Origin: Aliiroseovarius crassostreae
GTDB lineage: Bacteria; Pseudomonadota; Alphaproteobacteria; Rhodobacterales; Rhodobacteraceae
Length of the DNA stretch: 64,000 nucleotides
Direction of reading: 5' to 3'
Assembly (NCBI RefSeq): GCF_001307765.1
Contig: NZ_LKBA01000024.1
Span: 1-64,000 of the forward strand
How positions within the stretch are numbered: position 1 is the stretch's first letter; each line of letters starts with the position of its first letter. A program made the position numbers and the translations under genes. Shown here piece by piece: positions 8,010 through 16,907 of this stretch. The notes beneath the pieces were generated by a model, which ran no database searches, was not told the origin of the DNA, and was given only the letters and a program-made list of their open reading frames with translations.

Positions 8010-8887
8010 CAGGATTTTCCTTTCAGCATACTGAACGCATCTCCGAAGGCATCCAGCGCATTGGACGGCAGAAGCACAGTCTGTTTGCCCTCGCCCTTGC
8101 CTACAATGGTCAGTGCCTCGACCTGTTTCAGAGCGACCTGATATTGCGCTGCCTCAATACCATTTTCCTTGATCGCCTTGGCCACAACCTCTGTTGCATA
8201 GGCCTCTGCATCTGCCGAGATCCGGCGCGCTTCCGCCTCTTTCTGAGCAGCATAAAGGTCGGCATCTGCGGCAAGTTCCACCGCACGGCGCTTACCCTCG
8301 GCCTCGGTCACCTGCGCGCGGCGCGCGCGTTCCGCATTCAGCTGTTGCAGCATTGCTTCGCGGGTGGCTGCATCAAGGTTCACGTCGAGGATTTCAGCAC
8401 GGGTCACTTCGATCCCCCAGTCATCCACCGCATCCGCAACCTGCTGCTTGATCTTGGCAATCAGCTGCTGGCGGTTCGACTGCACCTCGTCCAGCTCCAT
8501 CTCACCGATCCCGGCCCGAACAATCCCGGCAACCGTCGTGGCAATTGCCGCATCCACGTCACGGATACGGTAAACCGTCTTTTCCGGCTCCAGAATGCGA
8601 TAAAACACCGACGTATCCACCTGCACCAACACGTTGTCGGAGGTGATTGCGTCCTGAGAGTTCGTCGGCAGCTGACGCTCCAGGATCGAGACTTTGTGGC
8701 GCACCACATCAAGGAACGGCACCAGAAAGTTGATCCCCGGGCCAAGCACCGTTTGCAGGCGTCCAAAACGTTCAACCACGAATTTCTGACTTTGCGGCAC
8801 AATCTTGACGCCATTGAAAACCGTCAGGATCAGAAAGGCGGCAAAGACCAGCAAAACAATATTACCGCCACCAAGAAGCTCGTTCAT
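8009..8887 (-). CDS. SPFH/band-7 (stomatin/QmcA-like) membrane protein
   Basis: 292 residues. One N-terminal membrane anchor (about 7-25) is followed by the SPFH domain, including the GPGINFLVPF segment, and a long Ala/Glu-rich coiled coil (about 190-250) typical of stomatin-like proteins that oligomerise into membrane scaffolds. The family is often linked to protease control and membrane quality. The start at 8887 has GAGGG just upstream; a TTG five codons earlier is possible. It is coupled to the NfeD-like gene and divergent from dinB. Confidence 0.92.
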   Translation of the reverse strand: MNELLGGGNIVLLVFAAFLILTVFNGVKIVPQSQKFVVERFGRLQTVLGPGINFLVPFLDVVRHKVSILERQLPTNSQDAITSDNVLVQVDTSVFYRILEPEKTVYRIRDVDAAIATTVAGIVRAGIGEMELDEVQSNRQQLIAKIKQQVADAVDDWGIEVTRAEILDVNLDAATREAMLQQLNAERARRAQVTEAEGKRRAVELAADADLYAAQKEAEARRISADAEAYATEVVAKAIKENGIEAAQYQVALKQVEALTIVGKGEGKQTVLLPSNALDAFGDAFSMLKGKS

Positions 8888-9047
8888 TTTATCCCTCGTC
8901 AATCATAATAGTTTCAATTTCCACAACATATGGTCGTATCCTCGGGGAAATACAATATCCTGCTCGACATACGACCCGGTAGTTGCTCGGGCCTTCAACC
9001 CGCATGTTCCCCTTTCACCCCCGCTTATGCTTGGATATGATCAGACC

Positions 9048-10313
9048 ATGCCCAGCCTGTGCCGATCCTGCCTGACCCCCTTTGAAACAGACCCGCCGAC
9101 GCGGCGCTGTCCGGTCTGTCGCAGCCCGCGCCTGACCTCTCATCCAGAGCTTTTTGACCTTTCCATCGCGCATATGGATTGTGACGCCTTTTACGCATCG
9201 GTCGAAAAACGCGACAATCCCGATCTGGCCGACAAGCCCGTCATCATCGGGGGTGGTCGGCGCGGAGTGGTGTCCACCGCCTGCTACGTGGCGCGCATTC
9301 GCGGCGTGAAATCAGCGATGCCGATGTTTCAGGCTCTGAAGCTCTGCCCTGATGCGGTTGTCATCAAACCACGTGGCAGCCATTACGCGGCCATTTCAAA
9401 ACAGATCCGCGCAATGATGGAGGAACTGACGCCGTCGATTGAACCCCTGTCGCTCGACGAGGCTTTTCTGGACATGAGCGGCACCGCCAGATTGCATGGC
9501 AACCCCCCGGCCGTGATGTTGGCAGGCCTCGTGAAGCGGATGAAAGATGAGCTGGGCCTGACCGGTTCCATCGGGCTTTCACACAATAAATTCCTCGCCA
9601 AAGTGGCGTCGGACCTCGACAAGCCGCGGGGGTTTTCCGTGATCGGCAAAGCCGAGACCATGGATTTTCTGCGCGATAAGCCGGTGCGAATGATCTGGGG
9701 GGTTGGCCCCGCCGCCCAGACCCAGCTGGAGCGCGCTGGCATCCGCACCTTTACCGACCTGCTGCGCTGGGATGAAAGCGATCTGGTGGCACGGTTCGGG
9801 TCAATGGGGACCCGGCTTTTCCATCTGGCCCGTGGCGCGGACCGGAGGCGGGTCTCGGCCCATGCCCCGGTCAAATCAATTTCAAAGGAAACTACATTTT
9901 TTGAAGATACCAGGGCACTTGAACTGCTGGACGGGCATCTGTGGCGCCTGGCCGAACAGGTGTCAGACCGCGCCAAGGCCAAGGGCAAGGCGGGGCGGGT
10001 GGTCACCCTGAAACTGAAACGCGCCAATCATGCCAGCCTGACCCGGCGGGTGAGCCTTGGCGACAGCACCCAATCCGCTGACCGGATTTATCGCACCGCA
10101 CGTCCCTTACTGGAACGTGCGCTCAGCGAAGGGCCGTTTCGCCTGATCGGCGTCGGGATCAGCGATCTGGTGGGGGCTGAGGGGGCCGATCTGACCGATG
10201 ACCTGCTTGATCCACAGGCGCGCCAACGGCGGGCCGCCGAACGGGCCACGGATGAGATCCGCGCGCGCTTTGGCAAGACGCTTATTGTCAAGGGGCGGGC
10301 TTTGCGCAAATAA
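9048..10313 (+). CDS. dinB: DNA polymerase IV (Y family)
   Basis: 421 residues. A translesion polymerase that extends past damaged bases. The catalytic carboxylates are in MDCDAFYASVE (D44) and SLDEAFLD (D137, E138), and F48 sits at the usual steric-gate position. The palm, fingers, thumb and little-finger regions are all present. The first 30 residues hold two CxxC pairs (C5/C8 and C21/C24), which look like a small zinc ribbon and are absent from the E. coli enzyme. The start at 9048 keeps this motif; an ATG at 9027 is possible. Ribosome site weak. I see no clear LexA box. Confidence 0.94.
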   Translation: MPSLCRSCLTPFETDPPTRRCPVCRSPRLTSHPELFDLSIAHMDCDAFYASVEKRDNPDLADKPVIIGGGRRGVVSTACYVARIRGVKSAMPMFQALKLCPDAVVIKPRGSHYAAISKQIRAMMEELTPSIEPLSLDEAFLDMSGTARLHGNPPAVMLAGLVKRMKDELGLTGSIGLSHNKFLAKVASDLDKPRGFSVIGKAETMDFLRDKPVRMIWGVGPAAQTQLERAGIRTFTDLLRWDESDLVARFGSMGTRLFHLARGADRRRVSAHAPVKSISKETTFFEDTRALELLDGHLWRLAEQVSDRAKAKGKAGRVVTLKLKRANHASLTRRVSLGDSTQSADRIYRTARPLLERALSEGPFRLIGVGISDLVGAEGADLTDDLLDPQARQRRAAERATDEIRARFGKTLIVKGRALRK

Positions 10314-10361
10314 AGCACGCGGATTTCCCTTTGGGGAGCCAAACCCAAAACTCTTAAACGG

Positions 10362-11219
10362 CTATTCCGCCGCGAGCCGCTCTTCAGAACACCCGATCTG
10401 ACAGATATCCTGCGCCACTTTCGTCAGCCGCGTTCTGACCTGATCAAACTGCCCATTCGGCCGCACCATGCCTTCGTTCATATAAAGCGCGCGATCAATC
10501 TCAACCTGCACCACATGCTGATGATATGTCGGGCGCCCATAATGCTGCGCCATATAGGCACCCGCAAAGGGCGTGTTCAGGGCAACACTGAACCCCTGGG
10601 CCTCGAAAGCAGACGCCACCAGCTTCACAATCCCGGCCGAGGCCGCCGCACCATAACGATCCCCAAGGACAATATCGGGGCGCGCGCCCTGATAGGTCAC
10701 ATTGCGCACCGCCTCATGCGGCATGGAATGGCAGTCGATCAACACGGCCTGACCAAACTGGCGATGGCAACCATCAAGAAGGCGCTGCAGCTGATCATGA
10801 TAGGGGAACCAGACCTCGGACAGGCGTTGCTGGGCCTCGCTCAGGCTGATCTTGCCATGATAGATCGGGCGCGCACCGGCCACCACGCGGGGGATCACCC
10901 CCAACCCCGACGCAATCCGCGCATTCAACGCCTGTCGCCGCACCCCGCGCACCAGGGCCGGGTCAAGCTCTTCAGCCCCACGATTGAGGTCGACATAGGC
11001 CCGCGGTGCATTGGCCACCAGAAACGGGGCTCCGAATTGCGGCACGTCGGCAAACAGCATGTCCACAAACGCATCCTCAGAGGAACGGATCTGCCACTGG
11101 TCCAGAAGGGTCGAACGCAGAAAAGACCGCTCATAGGCCCGCCCGGAATGGGGAGACGCAAAAACAACGCTGGTGCATCGCTCAGCCGGCAGATATAGCG
11201 CGTAAGGTTGGTTTTGCAT
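10362..11219 (-). CDS. N-formylglutamate amidohydrolase family protein
   Basis: 285 residues. The family removes the formyl group from N-formyl-L-glutamate, the final step of one histidine degradation route, although many members have no hut neighbours and may act on other N-acyl amino acids. Family features are FASPHSGRAYE near the N-terminus, the DLNRGAEELDP stretch and the metal-binding DCHSMP. The start at 11219 (MQNQPYAL) precedes the conserved domain directly; the longer frame runs into the tRNA region and is rejected. No hut genes are nearby, so the physiological substrate is uncertain. Confidence 0.88.
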   Translation of the reverse strand: MQNQPYALYLPAERCTSVVFASPHSGRAYERSFLRSTLLDQWQIRSSEDAFVDMLFADVPQFGAPFLVANAPRAYVDLNRGAEELDPALVRGVRRQALNARIASGLGVIPRVVAGARPIYHGKISLSEAQQRLSEVWFPYHDQLQRLLDGCHRQFGQAVLIDCHSMPHEAVRNVTYQGARPDIVLGDRYGAAASAGIVKLVASAFEAQGFSVALNTPFAGAYMAQHYGRPTYHQHVVQVEIDRALYMNEGMVRPNGQFDQVRTRLTKVAQDICQIGCSEERLAAE

Positions 11220-11282
11220 GGTTGCTCGCACTGGTGTCTTCTGTCTTTCATATAAAGGCAAAAAAACTCTCACCAAAAGCCC

Positions 11283-11311
11283 TTGCGTCCTGCGCCGACT
11301 CCTTTTATAGG
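11283..11311 (+). promoter_or_regulatory. Possible sigma-70 promoter for the tRNA-Val/rpmJ region
   Basis: TTGCGT (11283-11288) and TATAGG (11306-11311) are 17 bases apart, about 70 bases ahead of the tRNA. The match is moderate, and the assignment rests on spacing and position only. Confidence 0.35.
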
Positions 11312-11386
11312 GACGGGACCGGCGCGGGATTTCCCGCGTTGTGTTGTTTGAAAGAGGGTGAAAACCTTGTTTCGGATAGGATTTCA

Positions 11387-11461
11387 GGGCGATTAGCTCA
11401 GCGGTAGAGCACTTCGTTGACATCGAAGGGGTCACTGGTTCGATCCCAGTATCGCCCACCA
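11387..11461 (+). tRNA. tRNA-Val (anticodon GAC)
   Basis: A complete cloverleaf: acceptor GGGCGAT/ATCGCCC, D arm GCTC...GAGC, anticodon arm CTTCG-TTGACAT-CGAAG with anticodon GAC, TpsiC arm ACTGG-TTCGATC-CCAGT, and an encoded CCA end. Tandem with rpmJ, about 95 bases upstream of it. Confidence 0.96.
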
Positions 11462-11556
11462 TGAACCGCCGCACCGGATTTCGGGGTCCCCGATCAGGTG
11501 TTGGCAAAATGAAGCACAAGGCGCAATCCGCAGCGCCGCGTTGAAGGAGATAGGAC

Positions 11557-11682
11557 ATGAAAGTTCGTAACTCGCTCCGCTCGCTGAAAAACCGCCACCG
11601 CGATTGCCGCGTGGTGCGTCGCAAAGGCCGCGTTTATGTGATCAACAAAACGCAGCGCCGCTTCAAAGCTCGTCAGGGTTAA
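11557..11682 (+). CDS. rpmJ: 50S ribosomal protein L36
   Basis: 41 residues, [20 protein letters not shown]..., very basic. L36 is the smallest protein of the large ribosomal subunit and stabilises 23S rRNA folding. This is the longer form (41 residues rather than 38), which lacks the full zinc-binding CCHC set: only one cysteine (C17) is visible, as in the zinc-independent paralogues of many proteobacteria. AAGGAGA ribosome site and a following terminator support the ends. Confidence 0.96.
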   Translation: MKVRNSLRSLKNRHRDCRVVRRKGRVYVINKTQRRFKARQG

Positions 11683-11719
11683 TCCCCGGAGTTTTGGCAT
11701 CAGCCAAGCGATTTGAAAG

Positions 11720-11742
11720 GCCGTCCTTCTGGGCGGCTTTTT
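11720..11742 (+). terminator. Rho-independent terminator after rpmJ
   Basis: Stem GCCGTCC (11720-11726) with GGGCGGC (11731-11737) including one G-T pair, TTCT loop, then five T. Confidence 0.85.
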
Positions 11743-11752
11743 CTTTGCGCCG

Positions 11753-12646
11753 CTATTCGGGGCGGGTGGCTGACTTGCCCGGTGTGATCAGTTGCGCCCC
11801 AAAGTCGCGTAGCATCGCCGCCTGGAGCCAGGTGATCACCGCCCTGACCCGCTTGCTTTCCATAGTGTCCGGATTGCGGTGCAGGTGAAGCACCCGGCCC
11901 ATCTGCATAGCGCCTTCCCCATCCTGCAGCCGAACCAGACGGGGGTTCTCATCTCCCAGACATTCCGGCAACAAACCCTTTCCAATGCCATCCTCAACCG
12001 CCGTCATCAAAATGCTGGCATCCGTGGCCGTCAGCGGAACCTGCACCTTTTCACCCAGCTTTTTCCTAAGCTGGCGCGTCATGGTTGGCCCCCGCGCGTC
12101 ATCATCCCGAAACAGCACCCATTGCATTGACTGTGCGGGCAGATCAAAGGCCCTGTAGCTTGCATAGGGCAACATGCAAAACGGTGTTGAAAACTCCATC
12201 GAGGCCGGGGGTGCATCAAACCACAGGGACAGGGTCGCCTCGCCATGCGGCGGCACGGGGGGCAGGCGCCCCGAAAAGCGCAGCTCAAGCCTTGGATGGC
12301 TGTTCAGAATATCTTTCGCTGCACGACGCGCCAGACGTTGCAACACCCAGGTATTGCTGACGATCCTGACAACCCCGGCCACATTTTCCGATTGCTCTCG
12401 CAGGTCATCCTGCATCTGCTCCAGCATCGCTTCGACGCTTCTGGCATGTTCCAGCACGATACGCCCCTGATCTGTCGCCATGAAGCCGGATTTGGAACGG
12501 ACGAACAAAATCTCTCCCAACTGGGCCTCAAGCGCGTTCAGGCGGCGCCCGACGGTGGTCTGATCCATTTCCAGTAATTGCGCAGCCTGCGTCAGTGTCC
12601 CGGCGCGCGCAATCGCCATCACGACTTTCAAATGGCTCCAGTCCAT
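11753..12646 (-). CDS. LysR-family transcriptional regulator
   Basis: 297 residues. The N-terminal winged helix-turn-helix is clear (MDWSHLKVVMAIARAGTLT..., with TTVGRRLNALEAQLG as the recognition region, within residues 1-60), followed by an effector-binding domain of normal length. The start at 12646 has GAGGTG upstream and removes a 20-residue extension. It lies divergently from the small lipoprotein gene at 12855, the usual layout for a LysR regulator and its target, but the target's decay leaves the regulon unknown. The ligand cannot be inferred. Confidence 0.92.
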   Translation of the reverse strand: MDWSHLKVVMAIARAGTLTQAAQLLEMDQTTVGRRLNALEAQLGEILFVRSKSGFMATDQGRIVLEHARSVEAMLEQMQDDLREQSENVAGVVRIVSNTWVLQRLARRAAKDILNSHPRLELRFSGRLPPVPPHGEATLSLWFDAPPASMEFSTPFCMLPYASYRAFDLPAQSMQWVLFRDDDARGPTMTRQLRKKLGEKVQVPLTATDASILMTAVEDGIGKGLLPECLGDENPRLVRLQDGEGAMQMGRVLHLHRNPDTMESKRVRAVITWLQAAMLRDFGAQLITPGKSATRPE

Positions 12647-12854
12647 CCTGCACCTCGGGTCTTGTGGCCAGCCGTGGCAGCCAGGCCTGCGCTTAGCAAC
12701 CTGCAAATATGCAGGAAGGTTAGGCGTTTGAGATGCTTAATGTCCAGCACCTGTTCGGATAACGTGAAAAATCAGGGATGACGAACAGGCCCCCGGTTCC
12801 CAGCCGGGACAAGCATTGCACCACAACCCACCTTCGAAGACAGGGAGAACAATT

Positions 12855-13180
12855 ATGCATTTCAAGACCCTTTCCACATTTGCGAGCGTCGTGGCCCTTA
12901 TGGCCGCATGTTCGCAGGCCCCCCCGCCCCGGAACCCATTCGCGCGGATCCCGTGTTCAACAAGCAAGGGGAGCCGATCGGATGTGAACAAGGATATGTG
13001 CTGATTGCAGGAACCGCGGCCCCGCCGGCCTGTGTCCCCGATGGTGGGGAATGTGCAGAGCCGGCTTATTATGACGCCAATGGATCCTTGGTGGATCCCT
13101 GCCCCGAACCGCGCGATCCACGTGATCGCGGCGACACGCCCCAGCGCGACCCGCAGCGCCACACACCTGATCCCCAGTAA
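12855..13180 (+). pseudogene. Small lipoprotein gene with a one-base deletion in a C tract
   Basis: From ATG 12855 the frame gives a lipoprotein signal (MHFKTLSTFASVVALMAAC, cysteine at residue 19) and then runs into a C7 tract at 12919-12925. The continuing, cysteine-containing protein (PEPIRADPVFNKQGEPIGCEQGYVLIAG... to the stop at 13178-13180) lies in another frame. One extra C (C8) would join both parts into one 109-residue lipoprotein ending in a Pro/Arg/Asp-rich tail. As written, the first frame stops at 13004. This is either real decay, a phase-variable tract, or a sequencing error in a homopolymer. Function unknown. Confidence 0.7.
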
Positions 13181-13195
13181 CCACCTCACCTCATG

Positions 13196-13224
13196 AAAAA
13201 AAGGGCCGAGACAAAGCTCGGCCC
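13196..13224 (-). terminator. Rho-independent terminator of the liv/paaK cluster
   Basis: On the minus strand GGGCCGAG (13217-13224 side) pairs with CTCGGCCC (13203-13210 side) and is followed by seven T. It lies about 85 bases after the PaaK-like stop and closes the long minus-strand cluster. Confidence 0.85.
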
Positions 13225-13310
13225 AGTTCATCAGGAGGAAGAAGTTACCTGACGGGGATTTGTCCTGCGGATGCGGTCAGGGCTGCAGCCGCAGATACCA
13301 ACTCGGTTAA

Positions 13311-14531
13311 TCAGTCGTAGACCCGCTGATCGTCGATCACGACACCATCATTGGGCAGGCTGCCCCGGGCGACGATCTCGACCTTGCCTTTCAGCTTCAG
13401 TGTCTCGGCCACGGATTTGGCAAACGGGTCCGGGTCGGTGGCATCGGTTTCCACCTGCACGGTCATCGCATCCATCTCGCCCTCGCGGGTGGCAATCACG
13501 CGGGCTTTCGCAACATCCGAATGCTTGGCCACGAAATCGGCAACCTGTTCCGGGCGCACGAACATCCCTTTGATCTTGGCGGTCTGATCAGCGCGCCCCA
13601 TCCAGCCTTTGATACGCATATTGGTGCGACCGCAGGGGCTTTCGCCTTCCATCACCGCCGACAGATCGCCGGTGGCAAAGCGGATCAGCGGGTAGTCGGG
13701 GTTGAGCGTGGTCACCACCACTTCCCCCACCTCTCCCGGAGCCACGGGATCACCGGTGCCGGGGCGCACAATCTCGACAATCACACCCTCATCGACAATC
13801 ATGCCTTCCATCGCATCGCTTTCATAAGCCACGTTGCCCAGATCGGCAGTGGCATAGCTTTGCAGGCAGGTGATGCCGCGATCGGCGTATTCCTGACGCA
13901 GGCTCGGGAACAGTGCCCCGCCCCCCACGGCGGCCTTGGTGATCTTGAGCTTCACCCCATCTGCATCGGCACGGTCAAGAATGATCTTCAGATAATCCGG
14001 CGTGCCCGCATAGGCAGTGGTGCCAATATCGGCCGCGGCACGCACCTGAAGCTCGGTCTGGCCCACGCCAGCCGGCACCACAGCGGCCCCGACGGCACGC
14101 GCGCCATTTTCAAAGATCATGCCCGCAGGCGTCAGGTGGTAGCCGAAACAGTTCTGCACAATGTCGCCTTCGCCGATGCCGCAGGCATTGAGGAACCGCC
14201 CCATGCGCCACCAATCATGTCCGACCCCACCGGGTTCATAGATCGGTCCGGGCGATTGGAAGATATGGGCAAACTTATGCGTCGGCAGGGCAGCATACCC
14301 GCCAAGAGGACCATCTGCAGCCTGCGCCTTGCCGATCTCGGACTTGCGCAGAACCGGCAGCGAGGCCAGATCAGCCAGGGTTTTGACCGAAGCGGCTTCG
14401 ACCCCCTTGAGGCTTTCACCATAGCCCGAGAGGGCCTGTGCGCGTGCGATCTGCGCGGGCAGTGCAGCGGCCAATGCGCTGATGCGTTCATCTGCGGAAC
14501 GGGTTTCCAGCGCGTCAAAATACTTGGACAT
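13311..14531 (-). CDS. Phenylacetate-CoA ligase-like (PaaK family) adenylate-forming enzyme
   Basis: 406 residues, resembling the PaaK branch of adenylate-forming ligases, which activate aryl or related carboxylates to acyl-CoA through an acyl-AMP. Visible features are the central NPDYPLIRFATGDLSAV segment (the TGD motif that contacts AMP), GWMGRADQTAKIKGMFVRPEQV as the hinge and C-terminal domain, and SYATADLGNVAYES. The start at 14531 has AGAGG upstream. It is the last gene of the liv cluster, 68 bases after livF, so it probably activates what the transporter brings in. The substrate cannot be told from the sequence. Confidence 0.85.
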   Translation of the reverse strand: MSKYFDALETRSADERISALAAALPAQIARAQALSGYGESLKGVEAASVKTLADLASLPVLRKSEIGKAQAADGPLGGYAALPTHKFAHIFQSPGPIYEPGGVGHDWWRMGRFLNACGIGEGDIVQNCFGYHLTPAGMIFENGARAVGAAVVPAGVGQTELQVRAAADIGTTAYAGTPDYLKIILDRADADGVKLKITKAAVGGGALFPSLRQEYADRGITCLQSYATADLGNVAYESDAMEGMIVDEGVIVEIVRPGTGDPVAPGEVGEVVVTTLNPDYPLIRFATGDLSAVMEGESPCGRTNMRIKGWMGRADQTAKIKGMFVRPEQVADFVAKHSDVAKARVIATREGEMDAMTVQVETDATDPDPFAKSVAETLKLKGKVEIVARGSLPNDGVVIDDQRVYD

Positions 14532-14599
14532 GAGTGAAACCTCTTGTCTGAGCCGGCAGCCACCGGCGATACGGAACTTTAAAGGTGGCGTTGGGGCGA

Positions 14600-15424
14600 T
14601 CAGGCCAGCCAACGCTTACGACGGCGGTAGGAGCGCACGTCGCGGAAGCTCTTGCGCCCTTCATCGGACATACCGAGATAGAATTCTTTCACATCCGGGT
14701 TTTCGCGCAGTTCAGCAGCGGGACCGTCCATCACGATGCGGCCATTTTCCAGAATGTAACCGTAATGCGCATAACGCAGCGCCACGTTGGTGTTCTGTTC
14801 AGCCAGAAGGAAGGTTGTGCCCTGCTCTTCGTTCAGACGTTTCACGATCTCGAAAATCTGCTCCACCAGCTGCGGTGCAAGACCCATCGAGGGCTCATCA
14901 AGCAAGATCATTTCCGGGCGTGACATCATTGCGCGGCCCATGGCCACCATCTGTTGTTCCCCACCGGAGGTGTAGCCGGCCTGGGACTTGCGGCGTTCAG
15001 CCAGGCGCGGGAAATACTCATAGACCATTTCCAGGTCTTTTGCGACGGCAGCGCGGCCATCCGTGCGGGTATAGGCCCCGGTCAGAAGGTTTTCTTCCAC
15101 TGTCAGGTGTTCGAAACAATGGCGGCCTTCCATCACCTGAATAACCCCGCGCTTCACCAGCGCAGCCGGGTTCAGTTCGGCAATGTTTTCGCCCATATGG
15201 TCGATGGTTCCCTTGGTCACCTCGCCCCGCTCGGCCTGCAACAGGTTGGAAATGGCTTTGAGCGTGGTGGTCTTCCCTGCACCGTTCCCGCCCAGAAGCG
15301 CGGTGATGCCCCCTTTCGGGACCGAGAGGCTTACACCTTTCAGGACGAGGATCACGTGATTGTAGATCACCTCGATATTGTTGACCTCGAGCAGGTTCTC
15401 TTTTGCTTTCGCGGCGTCCAGCAT
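14600..15424 (-). CDS. livF: Branched-chain amino acid-type ABC transporter, ATP-binding protein
   Basis: 274 residues with the LivF layout: Walker A GGNGAGKTT (45-53), signature TSGGEQQM, Walker B MILLDEPSMGLAP, and the switch histidine region replaced by the usual LLAEQN. It is the second of the two ATPases of this importer. It follows the binding protein, separated from it by a strong hairpin that may limit its expression relative to the binding protein. The C-terminus carries an extra basic tail (RSYRRRKRWLA). Confidence 0.92.
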   Translation of the reverse strand: MLDAAKAKENLLEVNNIEVIYNHVILVLKGVSLSVPKGGITALLGGNGAGKTTTLKAISNLLQAERGEVTKGTIDHMGENIAELNPAALVKRGVIQVMEGRHCFEHLTVEENLLTGAYTRTDGRAAVAKDLEMVYEYFPRLAERRKSQAGYTSGGEQQMVAMGRAMMSRPEMILLDEPSMGLAPQLVEQIFEIVKRLNEEQGTTFLLAEQNTNVALRYAHYGYILENGRIVMDGPAAELRENPDVKEFYLGMSDEGRKSFRDVRSYRRRKRWLA

Positions 15425-15458
15425 GATTGGTCGTCCTTAACGTAGTCGTTCGTGGGAT

Positions 15459-15482
15459 GGTTCGGGCCAAATGGCCCGAACC
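15459..15482 (-). promoter_or_regulatory. Intercistronic hairpin after the binding protein gene
   Basis: A perfect 10-bp stem GGTTCGGGCC/GGCCCGAACC with an AAAT loop lies 17 bases after the binding-protein stop and has no T tract. Hairpins in this position are known to protect the upstream mRNA and let periplasmic binding proteins be made in excess over their ABC partners. Confidence 0.65.
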
Positions 15483-15498
15483 CCTCGCGTATCGCAGC

Positions 15499-16785
15499 TT
15501 AGTTGCAGCGCTCAGCGATGTTGTTTTCAGAAGCGTAGGCTTGTGAGTCAGCATCGATCAGCGGCTGGATCACTTCCATATCCGACGGACCGAAATCCGA
15601 GATCAGCGACCAGGTGCCTTTGCCCGCATCCCACTGCGAGATCGCAGCAGTACCGGGGCCACCGTGGTTTTCACACGATACCGAGAATGCCGGGCCGAAG
15701 CCTTCCATGCCCAGCTCTTTCATGCGGGCATCGGTGATTTCCAGCTGCTCCAGACCATCACGCATCTGACCCGAGGTGATGTCTTTCACACCGTGGATCT
15801 CCTGCGCTTTGCGGGCCGCTTCGGCCAGCATCATGGCAGCGTAAACGCCACGGTTGTAGATCACGGTGCCGACATTGTCGCCGTTACCGGCGGCTTTGCC
15901 TGCGTCCACAACATATTTCTGGATGTCGCTAAAGACAGGATAGTCCGAGCCAACACCGTGGAAGGCAACAGCCTTGTAGCCGTTTGCAGCGTCACCAGCC
16001 GGTTTCACGTCGTGCTCAGCACCCGACCACCAGACACCGATCATGTTTTCCAGCGGGAAGCGGATGTTGGCAGCTTCCTGAATGGCCACCTGGTTCATCA
16101 CGCCCCAGCCCCAGAACAGAACATAGTCCGGACGCTCACGGCGGATCTGCAGCCACTGCGACTTCTGTTCCTGACCCGGATAGTCAACCGGGATGGCCGA
16201 GAAGTCGAAGCCGTGTTTTTCGCCCAGCTTGGTCAGGGTCGGGATCGGCTCTTTACCATAGGCGCCGTTGAAGTGCAGCAGGATGACCTTCTTGCCCTTC
16301 AGGTCTCCACCATTGATGTCCAGCAGGTGGTTCACAGCAGCCGAGGCACCGTTCCAGTAGTTGGCCGGATAGTTGAACACGTGGCTGAACACTTTACCGT
16401 TGGCAGCCGAGGTGCGACCGTAACCCGGGGTGTAAAGCGGGATGTCATCTGCGGTCGCTTTCGGGATCAGCTGATAGGTGATGCCGGTCGACAGCGGGTT
16501 ATAGGCAAGAGCGCCCTCGCCTTTGGTCGATTCATAACATTCCACACCTTTTTCGGTGTTGTAAGCGGTTTCACATTCCGGCACGGCGATCTTTACGCCA
16601 CCCACACCACCGTCACGCTCGTTGAGCAGGGTCATGTAGTCGGCAAAACCGTCGGCGTAAGGAATACCACCAGCGGCAAAGGGGCCGGTGCGATAGCTCA
16701 GCGACGGGAAAACGAGATCGGCCATCGCCGGTGCGCCTACCATCAGCGCGGCAACCGACGCCGCTGCAACTTTCTTAAAGGTCAT
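15499..16785 (-). CDS. ABC transporter periplasmic substrate-binding protein (Peripla_BP_6 type)
   Basis: 428 residues. A signal peptide ends at AMA (residue 22), so it acts in the periplasm and delivers ligand to the LivHM permease. The type I binding fold of the LivJ/LivK and amide/urea-binding group is indicated by the DYMTLLNERDGGVGG segment and by its place in the operon. The start at 16785 has a strong GGGAGGA ribosome site. Because genes for two CoA ligases share the operon, the ligand is more likely a carboxylic acid than a branched-chain amino acid; this is inference. Confidence 0.9.
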   Translation of the reverse strand: MTFKKVAAASVAALMVGAPAMADLVFPSLSYRTGPFAAGGIPYADGFADYMTLLNERDGGVGGVKIAVPECETAYNTEKGVECYESTKGEGALAYNPLSTGITYQLIPKATADDIPLYTPGYGRTSAANGKVFSHVFNYPANYWNGASAAVNHLLDINGGDLKGKKVILLHFNGAYGKEPIPTLTKLGEKHGFDFSAIPVDYPGQEQKSQWLQIRRERPDYVLFWGWGVMNQVAIQEAANIRFPLENMIGVWWSGAEHDVKPAGDAANGYKAVAFHGVGSDYPVFSDIQKYVVDAGKAAGNGDNVGTVIYNRGVYAAMMLAEAARKAQEIHGVKDITSGQMRDGLEQLEITDARMKELGMEGFGPAFSVSCENHGGPGTAAISQWDAGKGTWSLISDFGPSDMEVIQPLIDADSQAYASENNIAERCN

Positions 16786-16907
16786 TTGCTTCCTCCCTAG
16801 ATTAGCAAAAATATCGTGCCCGTTATGGGTCACTTTGGTTTCGGTCGTCCGGTCCGCTCCTCATGAACCGGAAGACCAATTTTTTCCCCGTCAGGGGCCG
16901 TTCCCAA

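Noticed and set aside
16786-16907. Weak stem (TTCCC/GGGAA) between livM and the binding-protein gene
   Set aside because: Only five pairs and no T tract; not enough to call a terminator.
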